Part shown: positions 59,372-64,000 of the stretch, piece by piece
Layout of the letters: each line of letters begins with the position of its first letter
Position numbering within the stretch: the first letter of the stretch is position 1
NCBI RefSeq assembly: GCF_000719135.1
Contig: NZ_JOEK01000013.1
Coordinates: forward strand, 62,001-126,000
Reading direction: 5' to 3'
DNA length: 64,000 nt
Source: Streptomyces avicenniae
GTDB taxonomy: Bacteria > Actinomycetota > Actinomycetes > Streptomycetales > Streptomycetaceae
Translations under genes and position numbers: made by a program
Notes under the pieces: generated by a model
Database searches by the model: none
What the model was told of the DNA's origin: nothing
What the model saw: the letters and a program-made list of their open reading frames with translations, nothing else

Positions 59372-60412
59372 ATGCTGCTGGACGTACGCGACCTGCGCGT
59401 CGAGTTCCGCACGCGGGAAGGCGTCGTGCGCGCGGTCAACGGGGTCAGCTACTCGGTGGCCGAGGGGGAGACGCTCGCCGTGCTCGGCGAGTCGGGCTCG
59501 GGCAAGTCCGTGACGGCGCAGGCCGTCATGGGCATCCTCGACAGCCCGCCCGCCCGGGTCACCGGCGGCCGGGTCCTCTTCCAGGGCACGGACCTGCTGC
59601 GGCTCGGCGAGGAGGACCGGCGCCGGGTGCGCGGCGAGCGGATGGCGATGATCTTCCAGGACGCCCTGTCGTCCCTCAACCCGGTGCTGCCGGTGGGCTA
59701 CCAGCTCGGCGAGATGTTCCGCGTGCACCGGCGCGCGTCGCGCAAGGAGGCGCGCGAGCGGGCGGTCGAGCTGATGGACCGGGTCCGCATCCCGGCCGCG
59801 GGGGCGCGCGCCGGGGACTATCCGCACCAGTTCTCCGGCGGCATGCGCCAGCGCATCATGATCGCGATGGCCCTCGCGCTGGAGCCCGAGCTGATCATCG
59901 CCGACGAGCCGACGACGGCGCTGGACGTGACCGTGCAGGCGCAGGTCATGGATCTGCTGAAGGACCTGCAACGCGAGTTCGGGATGGGGCTGATCCTCAT
60001 CACGCACGACCTCGGGGTCGTCGCGGACGTCGCCGACAAGATCGCGGTGATGTACGCGGGCCGCATCGTGGAGAACGCGCCGGTCGCCGACCTCTACAAG
60101 CGGCCCGCGCACCCGTACACCAGGGGCCTGCTCGACTCGATCCCGCGCCTCGACCGCAAGGGCCGCGAGCTGCGGGCCATCAGCGGGCTGCCGCCCAACC
60201 TGCTGCGCATCCCGCCCGGTTGCCCGTTCCACCCGCGCTGCCCGCAGGTGCGCGACGTGTGCCGCGTGGACCCGCCGCCGCCGCTGTACGAGGTGACGTA
60301 CGCGGGGCGCGACGCCGAGGCCGTGCGCGCGGCGGAGCTGATGCCGGACGATCCCTCGGCGCTCGGGCGCGCGAGCGCCTGCCACTTCTGGAAGGAGACG
60401 GTCGGTGAGTGA
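59372..60412 (+). CDS. Oligopeptide ABC transporter ATP-binding protein, DppD/OppD type
   Basis: A 346-aa ATPase: Walker [10 protein letters not shown] (Lys45), Q-loop in [13 protein letters not shown], signature [15 protein letters not shown], Walker [18 protein letters not shown]-loop ITHDLG. The C-terminal oligopeptide extension contains C-x-F-x-P-R-C-type Cys ([17 protein letters not shown]), which in OppD/F binds an iron-sulphur cluster. It works as a heterodimer with the next protein; the genes overlap by 8 bp. Confidence 0.96.
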   Translation: MLLDVRDLRVEFRTREGVVRAVNGVSYSVAEGETLAVLGESGSGKSVTAQAVMGILDSPPARVTGGRVLFQGTDLLRLGEEDRRRVRGERMAMIFQDALSSLNPVLPVGYQLGEMFRVHRRASRKEARERAVELMDRVRIPAAGARAGDYPHQFSGGMRQRIMIAMALALEPELIIADEPTTALDVTVQAQVMDLLKDLQREFGMGLILITHDLGVVADVADKIAVMYAGRIVENAPVADLYKRPAHPYTRGLLDSIPRLDRKGRELRAISGLPPNLLRIPPGCPFHPRCPQVRDVCRVDPPPPLYEVTYAGRDAEAVRAAELMPDDPSALGRASACHFWKETVGE

Positions 60413-61433
60413 GGTCCTGCTCGAAGTCCGCGATCTGGTGAAGCACTTCCCACTGACGCAGGGCGTGCTGGTGCGTCGGCGCGTGGGCGCGGTGCAGGCC
60501 GTGGACGGGGTCTCCTTCCGGCTGCGCGAGGGGGAGACGCTGGGCGTCGTCGGCGAGTCGGGCTGCGGGAAGTCCACGGTGGCGAAACTGCTGATGCACC
60601 TGGAGCGGCCCACCGAGGGAAAGATTCTCTACAAAGGCGAGGACATCGCCGGACTGTCCGGCCGTGCCCTGAAATCCGTGCGCCGAAACATCCAGATGGT
60701 TTTCCAGGACCCCTATACTTCGCTGAATCCGCGGATGACGGTGGGCGACATCGTCGGGGAGCCGTTCGACATCCATCCGGAGGTCGCGCCGAAGGGGGAC
60801 CGCCGCCGCCGGGTGCGGGAACTCCTCGACGTCGTCGGGCTCAATCCGGAATACATCAACAGATACCCGCACCAATTCTCCGGCGGGCAGCGGCAGCGTA
60901 TCGGCATCGCGCGCGGACTCGCCCTGCGGCCCGAGGTGATCATCGCGGACGAGCCGGTCTCCGCGCTCGACGTCTCGGTGCAGGCGCAGGTCGTGAACCT
61001 GATGGAACGGCTCCAGGACGAGTTCGGCCTCGCGTATCTCTTCATCGCGCACGACCTTTCCGTGGTCAGGCACATCTCGGACCGGATCGCGGTGATGTAT
61101 CTGGGGCGGATCGTGGAAACCGGAACGGACCGGGAGATCTACGAACACCCCACCCATCCGTACACGCAGGCGCTGCTCTCCGCGGTGCCGGTTCCCGATC
61201 CCTCGGCGACCCGGGAGCGGGAGCGCATCATTCTGACCGGTGACGTCCCCTCGCCCGCAGATCCGCCCTCCGGCTGCCGTTTCAGGACGCGCTGCTGGAA
61301 GGCGCAGGAGCTGTGCACACGGGTCGATCCGCCGCTCGCGGTCCCGGTGGTGTTCGCGAAGGCATCGGGACCCGCGGCCCACGAGTCGGCCTGTCACTTC
61401 GCGGCGGAGGAGCCGTCGGCGACGGCGGTGTGA
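60405..61433 (+). CDS. Oligopeptide ABC transporter ATP-binding protein, DppF/OppF type
   Basis: A 342-aa ATPase partner of the preceding one: Walker [10 protein letters not shown] (Lys56), [20 protein letters not shown], signature [15 protein letters not shown], Walker [25 protein letters not shown]. The C-terminal oligopeptide segment has [17 protein letters not shown] and a further Cys near the end. GTG 60405 overlaps the OppD stop by 8 bp. A stretch around 60600-60900 uses more A/T-ending codons than the flanking genes, an oddity without clear meaning. A strong terminator follows, closing the operon. Confidence 0.96.
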   Translation: MSEVLLEVRDLVKHFPLTQGVLVRRRVGAVQAVDGVSFRLREGETLGVVGESGCGKSTVAKLLMHLERPTEGKILYKGEDIAGLSGRALKSVRRNIQMVFQDPYTSLNPRMTVGDIVGEPFDIHPEVAPKGDRRRRVRELLDVVGLNPEYINRYPHQFSGGQRQRIGIARGLALRPEVIIADEPVSALDVSVQAQVVNLMERLQDEFGLAYLFIAHDLSVVRHISDRIAVMYLGRIVETGTDREIYEHPTHPYTQALLSAVPVPDPSATRERERIILTGDVPSPADPPSGCRFRTRCWKAQELCTRVDPPLAVPVVFAKASGPAAHESACHFAAEEPSATAV

Positions 61434-61800
61434 GCGCCGGGAGCGCGCAAAACGCCTGAACAAGGACCGGGGTGGCGCCGCTCGGAAGCGGTGCCACCCC
61501 GGTCTACGGCACCCGCACGGCCGTACCGCCTCAGTCTGGGGTGTTCGCATATCGGTAGGGCGTCATGGGTGTTGCCTGTGTGTTAACAGGCGCGGTCCGT
61601 ACTTGTGGGCAGATTCCGGAAAAAAGAAAAACCGAAGAACAAGGTCAAGCACGCTACGGCGTCGATCTGCATAACCTTCGCCCATGAATGGACTGCCATA
61701 GGTTTATACCATTGCTATCCCTTGACGGGAAAGTGTGTGCCTTGCCACAGTCGCGATCTACACGCATCGCATGCAGGTCGATCCCGCCGGGGGCACCGAG
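61434..61800. other. 367-bp intergenic region, AT-rich in its second half
   Basis: It has a terminator at 61465-61504, then a stretch from about 61555 to 61740 that is clearly lower in GC than the rest of the window (runs such as GGAAAAAAGAAAAACC, TTTATACCATTGCTAT). It probably holds the promoter of the next operon: TACCAT at 61707-61712 or TTGACG at 61722-61727. No small gene is convincing. Confidence 0.5.
61465..61504 (+). terminator. Hairpin terminator of the first oligopeptide operon
   Basis: A perfect 12-bp stem, GACCGGGGTGGC / GCCACCCCGGTC, with an inner CCGCT-AGCGG pairing, 31 bp after the OppF stop. Confidence 0.8.
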
Positions 61801-62772
61801 ATGTCCATTGCAACCAAGCCCGCCGAGCCGGCACTTGTCGGCCGCTCGCCGGGACAGCTGATGTGGCGCCGCTTCCGGCGTGACCGGATCGGAGTCGTAT
61901 CCGCCCTTGTCGTGGCGTTCTTCTTTCTGATCGGACTGCTGGCACCGGTCATATCGGCCCTGTACGGCAAAGATCCGTACACCCGATATGGGCAGATCCA
62001 GCCCGGTCTGCTCAACGAGTACGGGTATCCGATCAAGCCCAATGGCGGGATGGACGGGGAGTTCTGGTTCGGGCTCGAACCGAGCACGGGACGTGACGTT
62101 TTCACCGAACTCCTTTACGGAATCCGCACGTCTCTGTTCATCGCGCTGGCGGTGACCGTCCTCGCCGTGCTGACGGCGATCGTCCTCGGCATCGCCGCCG
62201 GCTATCTCGGCGGCGTCTGGGACTTCCTGATCAGCCGCCTCACCGACCTGCTGATGGCCTTCCCCCAGCAGCTCTTCTTCGTCGCCTTCCTGCCGATCAC
62301 GACCAGTCTGTTCGTGGACCCCAGAGAAGAGACACCGGTCTGGATCAAGGTCGTCTCGATCATCGTGGTGCTCTGGGCGCTGGGCTGGATGACGCTCGGC
62401 CGCATCCTCCGCGGCGTCACCCTCTCGCTGCGCGAGCGCGAGTTCGTCGAGGCGGCCAAGGTCAGCGGCGCGTCCCCCTGGCGCATCATCCGCAAGGAAC
62501 TGCTGCCCAACACGGTCTCGCCCATCCTCGTGCAGGCCACCTACATGCTCCCCTCCTTCGTGACGACGGCCGCGGCCCTGTCCTTCCTCGGCGTCGGGAT
62601 CACCGAGCCGACGCCCGACTGGGGCCGGATGTTCGCCACCGCGGCGGCCGTCTACCGCAGCGACATCACCTACATGTTCTTCCCCGGAGTCTCGCTGGTG
62701 ATCTTCGTCGTCGCCTTCAACCTCCTGGGAGACGCGGTCAGGGACGCCTTCGACCCGAAGACCGTGCGATGA
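61801..62772 (+). CDS. Peptide ABC transporter permease, DppC type (second system)
   Basis: A 323-aa permease: LMWRRFRRDRIGVVSALVVAFFFLIGLLAPVIS (OppC_N), then six helices, the EAA loop LREREFVEAAKVSGASPWRIIRKELLPNTVSPILV and a LLGDAVRDAFDPKTVR terminus. The substrate-facing insertion PEFWFGLEPSTGRDVFTELLYG-like (about 75-105) is typical. Start ATG 61801 with GGGGGC upstream; GTG 61735 lies in the promoter zone. The next start codon (ATG 62769) overlaps its stop. Having the DppC-type permease first, before the binding protein, resembles the bldKA-bldKB order, an inference only. Confidence 0.92.
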   Translation: MSIATKPAEPALVGRSPGQLMWRRFRRDRIGVVSALVVAFFFLIGLLAPVISALYGKDPYTRYGQIQPGLLNEYGYPIKPNGGMDGEFWFGLEPSTGRDVFTELLYGIRTSLFIALAVTVLAVLTAIVLGIAAGYLGGVWDFLISRLTDLLMAFPQQLFFVAFLPITTSLFVDPREETPVWIKVVSIIVVLWALGWMTLGRILRGVTLSLREREFVEAAKVSGASPWRIIRKELLPNTVSPILVQATYMLPSFVTTAAALSFLGVGITEPTPDWGRMFATAAAVYRSDITYMFFPGVSLVIFVVAFNLLGDAVRDAFDPKTVR

Positions 62773-62816
62773 CCGGCACGACCTCTCACAACGAACGGGC
62801 AGGTGCCAAGGAACCC

Positions 62817-64000
62817 ATGAGCAAGCGAACAGCGCACAGAAGGCGCACGGCGGGAGTGGCGCTCGCCCTCGCCGGAGCCCTCGTCCTCAGCGCGTGCAGC
62901 GGTGGCGGAGGCGGCGGCGAGCCGGAGGGCGAGGACAGCGCGGGCCCCGAGCAGTCCGCGGCCATCACCTTCGGCGACGAGGCCGCCTCCACGGGACCGG
63001 CCGAGGAGGTCCCGGGGGCGACACCGGGCGGCACCGTCAACGTCCTCCAGGAGACGGCGCCCGACCACCTCGACCCGGCCCAGGTCTACGTCTCCCACGA
63101 GTCGAACATCACGCGCCTGCTCCACCGGGGCCTGACGGCCGTCCGGCTCGACAACGAGGGCAACTACAGCGTCCTGGGCGACCTCGCCACCGACGCGGGC
63201 CAGGTCAGCGACGAGGGCCGCACCTGGACGTACACCCTCAAGGAAGACATCTACTTCAACGACGGCAGCCCCATCACGTCCGCCGACATCCGGCACTCCG
63301 TCGAGCGCCTCTTCGCCGACTTCATCACGCAGGGGCCCAGCTACCTCCAGCGGTGGCTGGCCAACGAGCCGGAGACGTACCGCGAGCTGCTGCCCGACGG
63401 CCCGTACGGGGGCGAGCACCTGCCCGACAGCGTCCTGGAGACCCCGGACGAGCGGACCGTCATCTTCCACTTCGAGCAGCCGCAGAACGACCTGCCGTAC
63501 GCCCTGTCGATGCCGGGCTACGCCGTCGTCTCCGCGGAGGGTGACACCCAGGAGGCGTACGACCAGGAGCCGATGACCTCCGGCCCGTACCAGATCGAGG
63601 AGTTCCGCCCCGGGCGCTCGATGACGCTGACGCGCAACGAGTACTGGGAGGCCGCGAGCGACCCGGCGCGCAACGCGTACCCGGACCGGTACGAGATCAC
63701 GTTCGGCCACACCCGTGAGGACACCACCGCGCGGCTCATGGCCGACAACGGCGAGAACCAGACGACGGTGACGTTCAACAACGGTCTGGACGCGGGCCAG
63801 GGCCCCGCCGTCGTGGAGGACCCGCAGTACCAGGACCGCCTCGTGGACGGCTACCAGCCCTACGTCTGGAGCCTCGCCATCAACCAGCAGACCGTCACCG
63901 ACCGGCGCATACGCGAGGCGATAGCCCTGGCCGTGCCGCTCAACGGCGTCCGCGCCGCGTACGGCGGCGCCCTCGGCGGCGAGTACGCGGGCAGCCTCAT
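62817..64000 (+). CDS. Peptide ABC transporter substrate-binding lipoprotein (runs off window end)
   Basis: The N-terminal 394 residues of a family 5 binding protein. Lipobox L-S-A-C, Cys27, is followed by a Gly run and an acidic linker. Core motifs are GGTVNVLQETAPDHLDPAQVYVSHESNITRLLHRGLTAV, WTYTLKEDIYFNDGSPITSADIRHSVERLFADF, YALSMPGYAVVSAE and SGPYQIEEFRPGRSMTLTRN. A start at ATG 62769 would overlap the permease stop (ATGA) but give an overlong signal peptide; ATG 62817 has AAGGA close upstream. Together with the permease it begins a second transporter whose other parts lie beyond the window. Confidence 0.92.
   Translation, partial: MSKRTAHRRRTAGVALALAGALVLSACSGGGGGGEPEGEDSAGPEQSAAITFGDEAASTGPAEEVPGATPGGTVNVLQETAPDHLDPAQVYVSHESNITRLLHRGLTAVRLDNEGNYSVLGDLATDAGQVSDEGRTWTYTLKEDIYFNDGSPITSADIRHSVERLFADFITQGPSYLQRWLANEPETYRELLPDGPYGGEHLPDSVLETPDERTVIFHFEQPQNDLPYALSMPGYAVVSAEGDTQEAYDQEPMTSGPYQIEEFRPGRSMTLTRNEYWEAASDPARNAYPDRYEITFGHTREDTTARLMADNGENQTTVTFNNGLDAGQGPAVVEDPQYQDRLVDGYQPYVWSLAINQQTVTDRRIREAIALAVPLNGVRAAYGGALGGEYAGSL

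Noticed and set aside
61605-61883. Small plus-strand frame in the AT-rich gap (92 aa)
   Set aside because: It overlaps the permease start in another frame and lacks a ribosome binding site.

Overview
The window comes from a high-GC actinobacterium and reads as a Streptomyces or close relative. GTG starts are common, third codon positions are nearly all G or C, and it carries a WhiB-like protein, two PASTA-less Ser/Thr kinases, SpoIIE-type phosphatases and peptide ABC transporters. The central order (uppS, PIN-PhoH, fumC, glpX, a DUF4245 gene, xseB/xseA, ispH, a DUF6542 gene, ychF) matches, from memory, the chromosomal core shared by Streptomyces and Mycobacterium. No rRNA, tRNA, insertion sequence or CRISPR array was recognised.

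Layout. 1-4150: the distal part of a Flp/Tad-type pilus locus, with two small helical WXG100-like proteins, a Flp prepilin, a TadG-like protein, a lipoprotein and an OmpA-domain protein. A membrane Ser/Thr kinase converges on it, and an A24 prepilin peptidase lies at 6.7 kb. 7.7-15 kb: uppS, PIN-PhoH, a secreted lysozyme-like hydrolase behind a CRP-like site, an AI-2E family membrane protein and a membrane alpha/beta-hydrolase. 15-18.7 kb: a PadR-ABC-FtsX operon. 18.7-26.8 kb: a secreted membrane protein, a soluble kinase, fumC, a DUF402 protein, a SpoIIE phosphatase and a peroxiredoxin. 26.9-29.5 kb: an SPFH protein overlapping a small ribbon-helix-helix-like protein, divergent from a DUF1707/LiaF-like gene, then a WhiB-like gene. 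29.6-36.6 kb: glpX, DUF4245, a nitroreductase, xseB, xseA, ispH, DUF6542 and ychF.

36.67-38.73 kb is a small accessory island (Uma2 nuclease, gene remnants, a YefM-YoeB toxin-antitoxin pair) marked by five copies of the 10-mer GTGCTGACTT. 38.9-48.6 kb holds a DUF5997/LysR-effector-domain pair, a secreted subtilisin, a cation efflux protein, a GntR regulator, a large PAS-GAF-SpoIIE phosphatase, a SPOR-like protein and a TPM-domain protein. 48.65-50.2 kb has no confident gene and contains an imperfect tandem repeat of about 130-150 bp. 50.2-64 kb: a solute-binding lipoprotein with two Ala-rich insertions, typA, a BNR-type lipoprotein, a complete five-gene oligopeptide ABC operon and the start of a second transporter (permease plus binding protein, cut by the window end).

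A recurring theme is leaderless transcription. At least eleven genes have a TANNNT -10 hexamer ending 6-7 nt before the start codon with no ribosome binding site, and two divergent gene pairs use back-to-back leaderless promoters only 58-76 bp apart. Several of these promoters carry clean palindromes that are probably operators (padR, SPFH/DUF1707, yefM).
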